A stretch of DNA of 64,000 nucleotides from Roseivivax sp. THAF197b (GCF_009363255.1 NZ_CP045318.1:658001-722000), one strand, 5' to 3'; shown: positions 25,586 to 35,568, counted from the stretch's first letter. The notes: generated by a model from the sequence alone, not told the origin. Translations and numbers: made by a program.

Positions 25586-26920
25586 TCACCCTCCGTAAAT
25601 CGAGGATGGGGCGTGTTTTTCCAGCAGCGGACGCACCGGGATCTGGGCGCCAAGCCGGGCGCAAAGCAGGTAGAGCCCGCCGACCTTGCGCTGCAGGAAA
25701 AGCGCGTCGACCGGCGGGATCACGGTGAATTCGCGATCCTCCGCAAAGCGTTGCCCGGCTTCGGCAAACCGGGTGGCAAGGCCCGCGCGGGCAAAGTCGA
25801 ACGGCCCGTAGCCTTGCAGGGGGGCGGCTGCGATTTCCATCATGTCGAGGATCTGTTCGCGGTGATGGTCGGCGGTGTCGTCGCGCAGATAGCCCACGGT
25901 GATGGCGGCCTGATGCAGGAAGGTGCGGTCGCCCGACAAGGCCGCGCGCATGAGATCGCGGAACGCGGCGACCCGGCCTTCCTCAAAGCGGCGGACGGCA
26001 CCGAAATCCAGAAGAACGATCCGGCCCGTTTCGGGCTGGTAGCGGAAATTGGCGAAATTCGGATCGGTCTGCATCGCCGTCAGATCGAAAAGTTCGCGCA
26101 AGGTCAGTGCGATCAGCTTTTCGGCCACGCTGTTGCGGGTCTTGGCGTCTGCCTCGGTCAGGCTTTCGATGGGTCGGCTGTCGATATATTCCATCGCGAG
26201 GATATCGCGTGTGGTCAGATCTTCCGCGAGGGCGGGAACCACGAAATCGGCATCCTCTGCCAGATGCGCCCCGAATTCGGTCAGGGAGCGCGCTTCGAGC
26301 TCGTAATCGGCCTCTTCGTGAAGCTGAAGACGGGCTTCCTCAAGAAGCGGCGACAGGTCCAGGCCTTTGGGGAGCATCCCGGACATTTTCAGCAAAGCGC
26401 CGAGGTTGCGGATATCGCTGTCGATAGAGGCGCGGATGCCCGGATATTGCACCTTGATCGCCAGCTCGCGCCCATCTTTCGTGACGGCGCGATGGACCTG
26501 GCCGATCGAGGCCGCCGCGATGGGGCGGACGTCGAACTTCTTGAACTGCTTCAGGAAATCGGGGCCCCAATTGTCGGACAAGACGGTCTTGAGCTGCTCG
26601 GGCGGCATGTAATGCGCCTCGGAGCGGAGTCGGGAGAGAACGTCGGCCAGTTCGGCGGGCAGCACCTCCCCGGCCTCCATGGAGAGAAGCTGGCCCATCT
26701 TCATCGCGGCGCCGCGCATGCGCGACAGCTCCTCGGCCAGTTTTGCCGCATTGGCAGGCGTCATCATGAGTTGCTGAAGGCCGGGCCTGTCCCCCCTTGC
26801 GAAGGCGCGCAGGCTGTCCTGTGCCGCGCGGCCCAGAACGCCCGAGGCAAAGCGGCCCATCCGACCGACGCGGGACAGGCGGGAAGACGGGACGGGAAAG
26901 GTGCGATCGTCAGAGCTCAT
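25586..26920 (-). CDS. ABC1/UbiB-family atypical kinase (ADCK-like)
   Basis: A 444-residue member of the ABC1 (UbiB/COQ8) protein-kinase-like family, which supports ubiquinone metabolism and related membrane processes. The KxGQ motif is MKMGQLLSMEAGEVLP (about residue 80), the Ala-rich nucleotide loop AAASIGQVHRA (about 150), and the metal-binding segment VLLDFGAVRRF (about 320). UbiB proper has two C-terminal membrane helices, which are not evident here, so this is more likely a paralogue. ATG 26920 replaces an upstream Cys-rich extension. Confidence 0.83.
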   Translation of the reverse strand: MSSDDRTFPVPSSRLSRVGRMGRFASGVLGRAAQDSLRAFARGDRPGLQQLMMTPANAAKLAEELSRMRGAAMKMGQLLSMEAGEVLPAELADVLSRLRSEAHYMPPEQLKTVLSDNWGPDFLKQFKKFDVRPIAAASIGQVHRAVTKDGRELAIKVQYPGIRASIDSDIRNLGALLKMSGMLPKGLDLSPLLEEARLQLHEEADYELEARSLTEFGAHLAEDADFVVPALAEDLTTRDILAMEYIDSRPIESLTEADAKTRNSVAEKLIALTLRELFDLTAMQTDPNFANFRYQPETGRIVLLDFGAVRRFEEGRVAAFRDLMRAALSGDRTFLHQAAITVGYLRDDTADHHREQILDMMEIAAAPLQGYGPFDFARAGLATRFAEAGQRFAEDREFTVIPPVDALFLQRKVGGLYLLCARLGAQIPVRPLLEKHAPSSIYGG

Positions 26921-27152
26921 GGAGCAAACATAAAGCACGCAACCGCAGCGGCAATAATACATGACTCTTGCAGGTTTTAAGTGATGGGACTGTGTGCAGA
27001 AAAGTGCGCTTTCCGATCATCAGGCCCACTCAGGAAGGCGGGGTCCGCAGCCCAGGGCGGCAAGCTGGTACTGCGCCGCGCGCTCGGGTGTGAAAACTCC
27101 CCTGCGGCGTTCCCGGCCAGACCGAAGCAGTCACCCGGCGCACAACGCGGTC

Positions 27153-28172
27153 TCAGCCGTACAGAAGGTCCGCGACCGCCTTGCGCAGGATCGCCTCATC
27201 CGCGGGGTTCTGCGCGGGATTGCCCGCGCGGTGGCCCCAATCGGACGCCATCACCCGGTATTCGGCATTGGGCATGCCAGCGGCATGCAGGCGGCAATCC
27301 TCCGGCGTGAAATAGAGATCGGTCGCCGACGGCATCATGATCGTGCGCGCGGTGATGGCCCCGAGCGCGCGGTCGAGATCGCCGCCATGGATCGGATTGT
27401 CGGAGATGTCGGAGGCGAGCCATGTCTCGATGCTGGCCAGCAGGTCATGGGGATCGCGGCGCAGGAAATTGGCCTCCCAGGCGCGGAGGATGAAATCCTC
27501 CCGGCTGGAATAGCCCGCCTGTCGCCAGAGTTCCTCGCGGTAGAAGGTCTGCGACATCGCCCAACCGGCATAGATCCGTCCCATGGCGCGCAAACCGCGC
27601 ACCGGATGGGCGCTGAAATGCGTGCCTGTCCAATGCGGGTCGCCCGTGAGCGTCGCGCGCACCCCTTCGAGGAACAGCTTGTTGTGCGGCGCGGTGCGCG
27701 CGGTGCCGCAGATCGCGCAGATCCGGTCCACGCGGTCGGGAAAGATGGCCCCCCAATGCAAAGATTGCTGCGCGCCCATGGACCAGCCATAGGCCAGCGC
27801 GATCCGTTCAACGCCGAAGACCTCGCGCAGGAGCCTTTCCTGCGCATGCACATTGTCCCAATGCGTGAAAAGCGGTGGCCGGTCTGGGCCAAACGGCGCG
27901 GGCAGGGTCGAGGGCGAGGATGAAAGCCCATTGCCGAACATGTTGGGGATCACGATGAACCAATCGGTCGGATCGAGAACGCGGCCCGCGCCGATCAGCC
28001 ATTCGGTGTCGAAATGCTGCGCCCCATAGGAAGTGGGGTAGAGGATGACGTTGGATTTGTCCGCGTTGAGCTGCCCGTAGGTCTGGTAGGCCACCTCAGC
28101 GACGGGAAGCGTCAGGCCGCGCTGCAAGGTGAAATCGGGGATCTCGAAGATCTGGTAATCGCGCTGTGGCAT
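27153..28172 (-). CDS. Alpha/beta hydrolase, homoserine O-acetyltransferase (MetX)-like
   Basis: A 339-residue alpha/beta-hydrolase of the MetX superfamily. The nucleophile elbow is AYGWSMGAQQSLHWG (Ser near residue 130), the acid is the Asp in SATDLYFTPED, and the base is the His in SDWGHRAGNP. True MetX carries GGSMGG at the elbow and is usually longer, so this is probably a relative of unknown acyl acceptor rather than the methionine pathway enzyme. Confidence 0.75.
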   Translation of the reverse strand: MPQRDYQIFEIPDFTLQRGLTLPVAEVAYQTYGQLNADKSNVILYPTSYGAQHFDTEWLIGAGRVLDPTDWFIVIPNMFGNGLSSSPSTLPAPFGPDRPPLFTHWDNVHAQERLLREVFGVERIALAYGWSMGAQQSLHWGAIFPDRVDRICAICGTARTAPHNKLFLEGVRATLTGDPHWTGTHFSAHPVRGLRAMGRIYAGWAMSQTFYREELWRQAGYSSREDFILRAWEANFLRRDPHDLLASIETWLASDISDNPIHGGDLDRALGAITARTIMMPSATDLYFTPEDCRLHAAGMPNAEYRVMASDWGHRAGNPAQNPADEAILRKAVADLLYG

Positions 28173-28330
28173 GAGGCCTCGCCGATGCTGCGGAGTAGAA
28201 GGCCGAGCTTAGCAGAGGCACGCGCGCTGGGAAGCGGCATCGCTTCTTGCGATTTGGTGGTTCTGTGCGGTCGCTGCGATCAGAGGCCCCGCCGTATCGA
28301 CGACGAGGCCCATTGTCGCTGCTTCTGGTG

Positions 28331-29362
28331 TCAGCCGACCATGCCGACGATGTCGCGGGTCTTCTTCAGGATGGGGGCGGCAACCTCGCGCGCCCGCTCC
28401 GCGCCGCGATGCAGGATCGCGTCGATCTCCGCGGGCTCTTCCATCAGCCGCGCCATCTCCGTCGAGATCGGCGACAGTTTCTCGACCGCGAGTTCGGCCA
28501 GCATCGGTTTGAATTCCGAGAATTGCTTGCCGCCGACATCCGCGAGCACCTGATCGACGCTTTGATCGGAGAGGGCCGCGTAGATATTCACGAGGTTGCG
28601 CGCCTCGGGCCGCTCGGACAGCCCCTTGGCCTCCGATGGCAGGGCTTCGGGATCGGTGCGCGCCTTGCGGATCTTGGCAGCGATCGTGTCGGAATCGTCG
28701 GTCATGTTGATCCGGCTCATATCCGAGGGGTCCGATTTCGACATCTTCTTGGAGCCGTCGCGCAGGGACATCACGCGGGTGGCCGCGCCCTCGATGACGG
28801 GTTCGGTCAGCGGAAAGAAATCCACGCCGTAATCGTGGTTGAACTTGGCCGCGATGTCGCGCGTCAGCTCCAGGTGCTGTTTCTGATCCTCGCCCACGGG
28901 CACATGGGTGGCGTGATAGACGAGGATGTCCGCCGCCATCAGCGCGGGATAGGCGAAAAGGCCGAGCGATGCGTTCTCGGCATTCTTGCCCGCCTTGTCC
29001 TTGAACTGGGTCATGCGCTTCATCCAGCCCATGCGAGCCACGCAATTGAAGATCCAGCCCAGCTGCGCATGTTCGGGAACCTGCGACTGGTTGAACAGGA
29101 TCGAACGCTCCGGATCGATGCCGGAGGCGATGAAGCCCGCGCAAAGCTCGCGCGTGGCGCGGCGCAGTTTCTCGGGCTCCTGCCAGACGGTGATCGCGTG
29201 CATGTCGACCATGCAGTAGATCGTCTCGTAATTGTCGTCCTGCATCTCGCCGAAACGCTTGAGCGCGCCCAGGTAATTGCCGAGCGTCAGGCCGCCCGAG
29301 GGCTGGATCCCCGAAAAGACGCGCGGGGTGAAGGACGTGTTGGTCTGGGCCGCGTCTGACAA
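28331..29362 (-). CDS. trpS: Tryptophanyl-tRNA synthetase
   Basis: Class I aminoacyl-tRNA synthetase of 343 residues charging tRNA-Trp. The HIGH-like motif is [16 protein letters not shown] (about residues 18-33) and the KMSKS motif is [15 protein letters not shown] (about 205). Length fits the bacterial enzyme. It is divergent from the rhomboid-fold gene. Confidence 0.97.
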   Translation of the reverse strand: MSDAAQTNTSFTPRVFSGIQPSGGLTLGNYLGALKRFGEMQDDNYETIYCMVDMHAITVWQEPEKLRRATRELCAGFIASGIDPERSILFNQSQVPEHAQLGWIFNCVARMGWMKRMTQFKDKAGKNAENASLGLFAYPALMAADILVYHATHVPVGEDQKQHLELTRDIAAKFNHDYGVDFFPLTEPVIEGAATRVMSLRDGSKKMSKSDPSDMSRINMTDDSDTIAAKIRKARTDPEALPSEAKGLSERPEARNLVNIYAALSDQSVDQVLADVGGKQFSEFKPMLAELAVEKLSPISTEMARLMEEPAEIDAILHRGAERAREVAAPILKKTRDIVGMVG

Positions 29363-29441
29363 GGCAAGGCTCCTGCTGGCAATTGGTGTCGCGGTGGCTT
29401 ACCGATGGGCCAAAGAGGCGTCAAGAAGAGGGCCCCGAGCG

Positions 29442-30128
29442 ATGTCAGGCACCGATCACAATGTCAGCCCGTTCAACGCGATCCCGCCGGTCACCTCGGC
29501 GCTGGTGATCGTGATGTTCGCCGTTGAGGCGATCCTGTCGCTGGGCGCGCGCGGGCTCATGGGCGGGCCGGGCGCCGTGGGCTGGCGGATCCAGGCGGTC
29601 GAGCAATACGCCTTTTCGGGCGATATCCTGGCCTGGATGGTCGAGACCCGCGTCTTTCCGCCCGAGCATATGATGCGCTTTCTCACCTATCCCTTCGTGC
29701 ACGGCAATTTCACCTCGGCCCTTTTTGCCTGCGTGATGCTGCTGGCATTGGGCAAGATCGTGGCCGAAGCGCTGGGCCCCGTGCGGATGCTAGCCGTGTT
29801 CGTGACAAGCGCGATCGCGGGGGCGGTGGTCTTCGGCCTCTTTGCCGGACGCGTGCCGCTCGTCGGGGCCTTTCCGCCGATCTACGGCCTGATCGGGGCC
29901 TTCACCTATCTGCTGTGGCTGCGGCTTGGTCAGATGGGCGAGGCGCAGATCCGCGCTTTCTCATTGATCGGGGTATTGCTTGGCCTGCAATTGGTGTTCG
30001 GCCTGCTCTTTGGTGGTGGGCCCTACTGGATCGCGGAGATCGCAGGGTTCGTGGCGGGCTTTGCGCTATCGATCGTGCTGGTGCCCGGTGGCTTCACCCG
30101 CCTGATGGAGCGTCTGCGGGAGCGCTGA
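29442..30128 (+). CDS. Inactive rhomboid-fold membrane protein
   Basis: A 228-residue six-helix membrane protein with the rhomboid layout, including the FVHGNFTSALF loop-helix (about residues 85-96). The active-site residues are lost: the GxSG serine loop reads VGAFPPIYGL (Phe144-Pro145 in place of Ser-Gly), the helix-2 Asn is Ala96 and the helix-6 His is Glu199 (YWIAEIAGFVAG). Rhomboid pseudoproteases can bind membrane clients without cutting them; that role here is inferred. ATG 29442 follows a short divergent promoter region shared with trpS. Confidence 0.8.
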   Translation: MSGTDHNVSPFNAIPPVTSALVIVMFAVEAILSLGARGLMGGPGAVGWRIQAVEQYAFSGDILAWMVETRVFPPEHMMRFLTYPFVHGNFTSALFACVMLLALGKIVAEALGPVRMLAVFVTSAIAGAVVFGLFAGRVPLVGAFPPIYGLIGAFTYLLWLRLGQMGEAQIRAFSLIGVLLGLQLVFGLLFGGGPYWIAEIAGFVAGFALSIVLVPGGFTRLMERLRER

Positions 30129-30143
30129 CAAGGCCCGCTGCTC

Positions 30144-30178
30144 CGGGGCGAATCGCGCATGCGTGCGAAGTCGCCCCG
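30144..30178. terminator. Bidirectional terminator-like hairpin between convergent genes
   Basis: CGGGGCGA pairs with TCGCCCCG, with a palindromic CGCATGCG in the loop region. It occupies the 53-base gap between the convergent rhomboid-fold and phospholipase D genes. There is no T run, so the call rests on stem strength and position. Confidence 0.55.
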
Positions 30179-30181
30179 CGC

Positions 30182-31669
30182 TCAGAACATATCCGCAGGC
30201 AGGATCGGCAGGAAACGCGAGAAGCGCCGCGCGCGACCCATCGGGTAGGGCACGACGAAGCCCGACCGTTCCCCGGGCGCCAGTTCCTTGTTGGCGTGCG
30301 CCGTCTCCCGCCAGAGCGCGGCCGTCTCGATATTGCCTTCGCGCGCGGCGTGCCCCAGCCATTTCTCGGCCAGCCTTTTGCGCAGGTCGCCGACCGCCTC
30401 GGCATCCCGGAACAGCACCGACGCCTCGGTGTCCCAGCGCAACGACCGTCCATTCAGGTTGGCCGATCCGACCATCCCGAAATCGTCGTCGATCAGGGTC
30501 ACCTTGGCATGCACGTAGATCGCTGCTGCGCCATGGATCGTCTCGTAGTCGCTGTCATCCGAGGGGTGCCGCCGCGTCGGCGTCACCAGGGCCACGCGGT
30601 CCCCGAAGGCCGCGACGATGTCGTTCAGCGCCTTGGTCTGCAGCGCATGGGCGTGGCGCGCGTTCAGGCTGCGGTCGCCTTCATAGAGGATACGCTCCGG
30701 CTCGATGGGCAGAAGCACGATCAGGTTCAGATCGGGATGCGCTTCGGCGGCAGAGATCAGCGCCTTCGTGATGGGTCGGTGGCGGAGGAATTGCGTCTCG
30801 ACATAGATTGATCGGCGCGCGGCTCCGAACGCCCGGATCAGCGTCTCCTCGTGTTCGCGGTGATGCAGCTTGGGCCCGAAGGCGAAAGGGCCGCGCTTGG
30901 GGGCCGAGACCGTTCGCACGAGCCGCAGATCCTGCGTGCCTTGCGGGCGGGTCGCGGATTGCATCGGTTCCGCATCGGTTCCGAGATCGGCCGCGCCGCC
31001 CTCGAAAGCGGCGTTCCACGTCTCGATCAGATGTGCGCGCGCAATCGCGGCGAAAGGGCCGTCGACCGCCATGGAGACGTCATGCCAGGTTTCCTCGCCG
31101 GGGCGGTCGTGGTCGTTGTCGTCCCAGCGGCGTTCGTTGATGTCGAGCCCGCCGATCATGCAATCCTTGCCGTCGACCACCGCGCATTTCTGGTGGATCG
31201 AAACGGGGCGGAGCTGTGGCCGGACCTTGAGCATGGCGCGCTGCACCGGGGTCAGCTTGTCGGAGGGCTCTTCGCGCAGAAGGCGCAGCTTCTCGGCGAT
31301 CTTGAGCCAGAGCATCGACCGCCACGCCCAGCCCACTTCCTGACCGTGGGGCGCGCAGAGGACCTGCAGATCCCCCTCGGCCTCGTCGGCAAGGCGGGAG
31401 GCGGAGGCCCAGGCCGCGCGGTGCAGCGGCGAGGCAAAGAGCGGGTCGAAATCGGTCAGGATGATCCGCACCCGCGCGCCGCGCTGGGCCACGGACGTGA
31501 TGAGATCGGCCCAGGTCATGAGCCCGCGATCCCGCAGTTCGGGCAGTCTGAGCGCCGTTTCGGGGTCGAAGATGCGGAAGGAGAGCAGCACCTCCTCCTC
31601 GGCGGCGGCGACCATGCGTTCCAGCGCGGGGTATACCTCGGCGGCGGTGATCAGGGCTTTCAGGGTCAT
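30182..31669 (-). CDS. Phospholipase D-family phosphodiesterase
   Basis: A 495-residue cytoplasmic-looking protein with two complete HKD motifs: H159-K161-D166 in SIHQKCAVVDGKDCMIGG and H387-K389-D394 in YVHAKVTLIDDDFGMVGSA, each followed by the family's Gly-Asn/Ser segment (GGLDIN, GSANLN). This is the phospholipase D/cardiolipin synthase superfamily. No membrane segment is seen, unlike cardiolipin synthases, so a phospholipase or other phosphodiesterase is more likely. It ends before the convergent rhomboid gene and starts three bases after murJ stops. Confidence 0.88.
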   Translation of the reverse strand: MTLKALITAAEVYPALERMVAAAEEEVLLSFRIFDPETALRLPELRDRGLMTWADLITSVAQRGARVRIILTDFDPLFASPLHRAAWASASRLADEAEGDLQVLCAPHGQEVGWAWRSMLWLKIAEKLRLLREEPSDKLTPVQRAMLKVRPQLRPVSIHQKCAVVDGKDCMIGGLDINERRWDDNDHDRPGEETWHDVSMAVDGPFAAIARAHLIETWNAAFEGGAADLGTDAEPMQSATRPQGTQDLRLVRTVSAPKRGPFAFGPKLHHREHEETLIRAFGAARRSIYVETQFLRHRPITKALISAAEAHPDLNLIVLLPIEPERILYEGDRSLNARHAHALQTKALNDIVAAFGDRVALVTPTRRHPSDDSDYETIHGAAAIYVHAKVTLIDDDFGMVGSANLNGRSLRWDTEASVLFRDAEAVGDLRKRLAEKWLGHAAREGNIETAALWRETAHANKELAPGERSGFVVPYPMGRARRFSRFLPILPADMF

Positions 31670-31672
31670 GGA

Positions 31673-33220
31673 TCAGCGGGCCTTTCGACGGAAGGCATTG
31701 GCGAAGTCACGCATGCGGAAAGCCCCTAGCATTTGGCCGAAAAGGCCATAGGACAAGATGCCAATGCCGATCAGTACCGCAAGGGCCAGATATCGCCATC
31801 CCGCCCTTGCGAGATAGGGCCCGATCACCAGCACGGTCAACCAAAGAACTCCGCCCATGAGGATCGAGGCGCCGATGATCCGCCAGATGCGCCCCCGGAA
31901 CCGGTCGTCGAGGCGGGCCACCGGGCCCATCCGGCGCCCGCCGCGGCCCAGCAGCCAGACCATGCTCCAGGCGGCCAGGGTGGTGCCGATGGCGGGGGCG
32001 ATCCAGCCGATGAAGGGCGCAAGGCCGATGGCAATGACCGCATTGACGACCATGGAGACCAGCGCGTAGCGGAACGGGCTTTTCGTGTCCTCGCGCGCGA
32101 AGAACAGCGGCTGCAGGGTCTTCTGCAAGACGAAGGCGGGCAGGCCGAGGCCGTAGATCGCCACGGCGACGGCGATGGCCGCGCTATCGTCCGGGCCCGT
32201 CGCCCCGCGCTCGAACAGCACCGACACCAGCGGCAGCGGGATGACCACCAGCGCCACGGCGGCGGGAATGGTCAGGGCAAGGGCGTATTCGCTGGCCCGG
32301 CTGAACGCATCGCGCCCGCCCGCATCGTCCCCGGCCTTCAGCCTGCGCGAAAGATCCGGCAGAAGCACGATGCCGACGGCAATGCCCACGACGCCCAAGG
32401 GCAATTGATAAAGCCGGTCGGCGGCGTACAGCCAGCCCACCGCATTGTCGAATTGCGAGGCGACCTGCTGGCCCACCAGAAGGTTGATCTGCATCACGCC
32501 GCCCGCCAGCGCGGCGGGCACGGCGATGCGCACGAGCGTCTTCATCTCGTCCGACCAGACCGGGCGTCCGGGGCGCACCTTGAGGCCCGACCGCTCCGCC
32601 GCGACCCAGACGAGTGCGAGCTGCGCCACGCCCGCCACGGGCACCGCCCAGACGAGCCAGAGCACGACCTCGCCGCCCAGCGCATAGCCCGCCAGCATGG
32701 AGGCCACGACGATGATGTTCAGAAAGACCGGAGCCGCGGCCGCGGCGGCAAAATGCCCGCCCGCATTCAGCGCACCGGAAAAAAGCGCGGCCAATGAGAT
32801 CAGGAAAATATAGGGAAAACAGATGCGTCCGTAGCCGACCGTCAGATCGAAGCGTTCGTCTCCGGCAAAGCCGCCCGCCGTGGCATAGACAAGGGCGGGC
32901 ATGAACAGAAGCGCAAGTGCAGTCAGGATCAGCAGGACGAAGGCCAGACCCGAGACCGCATCGCGGGCAAAGCCGAGCGGGTCCTCGTCGGCCTCGAGCC
33001 GTTTCGAGAACATCGGCACGAAGGCCGCGTTGAACGCGCCTTCCGCGAAGAACCGGCGGAACATGTTGGGCAGGCGGAATGCCGCGACAAAGGCATCGAG
33101 CACGGGGCCGGGGCCGATCAGGGCGAGGATCACGATCTCGCGGACGACGCCCAGAACGCGGCTCGCGAGGGTCCAGAACCCCACGGTCATCATGCCGGAC
33201 AGAAGGCGGATGGGTTTCAT
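31673..33220 (-). CDS. murJ: Lipid II flippase MurJ
   Basis: A 515-residue integral membrane protein with about 14 hydrophobic segments, family MOP/MviN. It flips lipid II for peptidoglycan synthesis. The N-terminus SGMMTVGFWTLASRVLGVVREI and the segment FRLPNMFRRFFAEGAFNAAFVP are typical. Length and motifs fit. It is the first gene of a two-gene unit with the phospholipase. Confidence 0.95.
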   Translation of the reverse strand: MKPIRLLSGMMTVGFWTLASRVLGVVREIVILALIGPGPVLDAFVAAFRLPNMFRRFFAEGAFNAAFVPMFSKRLEADEDPLGFARDAVSGLAFVLLILTALALLFMPALVYATAGGFAGDERFDLTVGYGRICFPYIFLISLAALFSGALNAGGHFAAAAAAPVFLNIIVVASMLAGYALGGEVVLWLVWAVPVAGVAQLALVWVAAERSGLKVRPGRPVWSDEMKTLVRIAVPAALAGGVMQINLLVGQQVASQFDNAVGWLYAADRLYQLPLGVVGIAVGIVLLPDLSRRLKAGDDAGGRDAFSRASEYALALTIPAAVALVVIPLPLVSVLFERGATGPDDSAAIAVAVAIYGLGLPAFVLQKTLQPLFFAREDTKSPFRYALVSMVVNAVIAIGLAPFIGWIAPAIGTTLAAWSMVWLLGRGGRRMGPVARLDDRFRGRIWRIIGASILMGGVLWLTVLVIGPYLARAGWRYLALAVLIGIGILSYGLFGQMLGAFRMRDFANAFRRKAR

Positions 33221-33377
33221 GTCGCGCAGGGCCTTTCCAATCCCGGATCGGGACGCCGCGCAGCACTAGCGGATCGCGTCGGGCGGTGGAAGGGGGAGCG
33301 CATTGCGCTGCTGTGCGCCGCGCAGCGGGGCCGACCGCGCAATGCCCGCGCCGACCGGCATTGAAAGGTTCAAGGCT

Positions 33378-33417
33378 CGGCCCGGTGCGCGGCTCGGTTT
33401 GCTGCCGGACCGGGCCG
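33378..33417 (-). terminator. Strong stem-loop after the NYN-LOTUS gene
   Basis: CGGCCCGGT pairs with ACCGGGCCG over nine base pairs and starts four bases beyond the NYN-LOTUS stop. There is no T run. It probably terminates or protects the mRNA of that gene. The 201-base gap 33221-33421 holds no other clear element. Confidence 0.6.
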
Positions 33418-33421
33418 GATC

Positions 33422-34141
33422 TCAGTCGAGACGGCGCACCAGAAGCTGATTGCCGCTTGAGCGTTTGGTCTCGAAGACCTTCAGATCGGCGATGAGGTCC
33501 GACAGCTTGCGCTTGCCATAGGTGCGGGTGTCGAAATCCGGGTTGGACGCGGTCAGGTACTGGCCGAGTTGGCCCAGCGTGTACCATTCGTCGTCCTGCT
33601 CGATCGCATCCATCGCCGAGAAGATCAGGTTGCGCGCCTCTTCGAGATTACCATGGGCCTTGGTCTCGGCTGAGCCGGATTTGGCAGCCTCGGCGGCGCC
33701 TGCGATGTTCTCGAGGAAGATGAAGCGCTTGCAGGCCTTGCGGAAGGCATCGGGCGTCTTCTGCATGCCCATCCCGAAAACCTCGAGCCCCTGTTCGCGC
33801 AGCCGCGAGGCAAGACGTGTGAAGTCGCTGTCCGAGGAGACCAGAACGAAGCCGTCGAAGCGGCCCGAATGCATGAGGTCCATCGCGTCGATCACGAGCG
33901 CGATATCCGAGGCGTTCTTGCCGACGGTATTCGCGGGCTGGTGATGCGGGACAAGTCCGAACTCCGCCGAGACCTTGGACCAGCCCGCCATGTGATGGCT
34001 GGAGAAATCCCCGTAGCAGCGGCGGACCGCGGCCTCGCCGAAGGTGGCGATCTCCTCGAAGAGCGCGCGGGTATATTTCGGGGACGTGTTGTCGGCGTCG
34101 ATCAGCACGGCGAGAAGCGAGTTGCGATCGGAATTGGCCAT
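33422..34141 (-). CDS. NYN-domain (LabA/DUF88) ribonuclease-like protein with C-terminal LOTUS domain
   Basis: A 239-residue cytoplasmic protein. The NYN/PIN-like nuclease domain (about 1-150) shows LIDADNTSP (Asp15, Asp17), a FEEIATFGEA turn and VLVSSDSDFTRLA, carrying the acidic residues of a metal-dependent nuclease. A C-terminal OST-HTH/LOTUS-like RNA-binding domain (about 170-239; LGQLGQYLTASNPDFDTRTYGKRKLSDL) follows. NYN-LOTUS proteins are thought to act on RNA; the target here is unknown. ATG 34141 is preceded by GAAGGACAGAG. A single-gene unit with a strong hairpin after it. Confidence 0.85.
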   Translation of the reverse strand: MANSDRNSLLAVLIDADNTSPKYTRALFEEIATFGEAAVRRCYGDFSSHHMAGWSKVSAEFGLVPHHQPANTVGKNASDIALVIDAMDLMHSGRFDGFVLVSSDSDFTRLASRLREQGLEVFGMGMQKTPDAFRKACKRFIFLENIAGAAEAAKSGSAETKAHGNLEEARNLIFSAMDAIEQDDEWYTLGQLGQYLTASNPDFDTRTYGKRKLSDLIADLKVFETKRSSGNQLLVRRLD

Positions 34142-34285
34142 GATCTCTGTCCTTCGGGACGGGGGATTGGGAGGGCTGTGTTCCGGCCTTACCGCATCGA
34201 CCGGGCAACGGTAAGGGGCGATGTCGCCGGGTCTCTTGTCCAGCGCGTTCGGCCCGGTTTCTCGCGTGATACGAAGATTGGTGCG

Positions 34286-34316
34286 TTGCGGCCCCGGTTC
34301 CGTTCCGGGGCCGCAA
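34286..34316 (-). terminator. Terminator-like stem-loop after the formaldehyde dehydrogenase gene
   Basis: TTGCGGCCCCGG pairs with CCGGGGCCGCAA over 12 perfect base pairs with a seven-base loop, starting nine bases beyond the adh stop. It is the strongest hairpin in the window. No T run follows, so mRNA protection or Rho-independent pausing are both possible. Confidence 0.68.
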
Positions 34317-34325
34317 GACATGTGA

Positions 34326-35456
34326 TCAGAACTGCACGACCGCGCGGATCGACTTGCCCTCATGCATCAGATCGAAGCCTTCGTTGATCTGATCGAGAGT
34401 CAGCACATGGGTGATCATCGGGTCGATCTCGATTTTGCCGTCCATGTACCAGTCGACGATCTTCGGCACGTCGGTTCGGCCCTTGGCGCCGCCGAAGGCC
34501 GTGCCTTTCCAGACCCGGCCCGTGACAAGCTGGAAGGGGCGGGTTGAGATTTCCGCGCCTGCGGGCGCGACACCGATGATGATCGACTGGCCCCAGCCGC
34601 GATGGGTGCATTCCAGCGCGTCGCGCATCACCTGCACGTTGCCGGTGGCATCAAAGGAGTAATCCACCCCGCCGATCTGATCGAAATCGGTCTTGGTGAG
34701 GTTCACGATCTCCTCGACAACCGTGCCCGAGATTTCTTTCGGGTTCACGAAATGGGTCATGCCGAAATGCTCGGCCATGGCCTTCTTTTCGTTGTTGATG
34801 TCGACGCCGATGATCTTGTCCGCACCCGCGAGCCGCAGGCCCTGGATCACGTTGAGCCCGATGCCGCCCAGGCCGAAAACCGCCGCGGTCGATCCGATCT
34901 CGACGCCCGCGGTGTTGATGACCGCGCCGATACCGGTGGTGACGCCGCAGCCGATATAGCAGATCTTGTCGAAGGGTGCGTCCTCGCGCACCTTGGCGAG
35001 CGCGATCTCGGGCAGGACGGTGTGATTGGCGAAGGTCGAGCAGCCCATGTAGTGATGAATGGGCGTGCCATCCATCATCGAGAAGCGCGTGGTGCCGTCG
35101 GGCATCTTGCCCTGGCCTTGCGTCGCGCGGATCTTGGTGCAGAGGTTGGTCTTGCCCGAGAGGCAGGAGGCACATTCGCGGCATTCGGGCGTGTAGAGCG
35201 GGATGACGTGATCGCCGGGCTTCAGCGTGGTGACGCCTTCGCCCACCTCGACGACAACGCCCGCGCCCTCATGGCCGAGGATCGCCGGGAAGATCCCCTC
35301 GGGATCGGCGCCCGAGCGGGTGAATTCGTCCGTGTGGCAGATGCCGGTCGCCTTGATCTCCACGAGGACCTCGCCCGCCTTGGGACCTTCGAGGTTCACC
35401 TCCATCACTTCGAGCGGTTTTCCGGCCTCGAGCGCCACGGCTGCACGGGTTTTCAT
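34326..35456 (-). CDS. frmA: S-(hydroxymethyl)glutathione dehydrogenase / class III alcohol dehydrogenase
   Basis: A 376-residue zinc enzyme oxidising the glutathione-formaldehyde adduct (and reducing S-nitrosoglutathione). Catalytic zinc ligands Cys40 (ATGICHTDE), His62 (GHEGAG) and Cys in ICYIGCGV; structural zinc Cys92, 95, 98, 106 ([15 protein letters not shown]); Rossmann loop [12 protein letters not shown]. Length and [15 protein letters not shown] start are classic. ATG 35456 was chosen; the frame is open far upstream, but that part is antisense to imuB. Supports formaldehyde detoxification from methylated compounds. Confidence 0.96.
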   Translation of the reverse strand: MKTRAAVALEAGKPLEVMEVNLEGPKAGEVLVEIKATGICHTDEFTRSGADPEGIFPAILGHEGAGVVVEVGEGVTTLKPGDHVIPLYTPECRECASCLSGKTNLCTKIRATQGQGKMPDGTTRFSMMDGTPIHHYMGCSTFANHTVLPEIALAKVREDAPFDKICYIGCGVTTGIGAVINTAGVEIGSTAAVFGLGGIGLNVIQGLRLAGADKIIGVDINNEKKAMAEHFGMTHFVNPKEISGTVVEEIVNLTKTDFDQIGGVDYSFDATGNVQVMRDALECTHRGWGQSIIIGVAPAGAEISTRPFQLVTGRVWKGTAFGGAKGRTDVPKIVDWYMDGKIEIDPMITHVLTLDQINEGFDLMHEGKSIRAVVQF

Positions 35457-35568
35457 ATCTGTCCTCCGATCCTGATTTTCCTGCGAAAGTGTCCGAGGCG
35501 GTAGGTAGGCGCAATCGCATTCGCGACCAGTGGGAGGGAGGACTCGACTCGCAGGGTCGGGCGAATTA

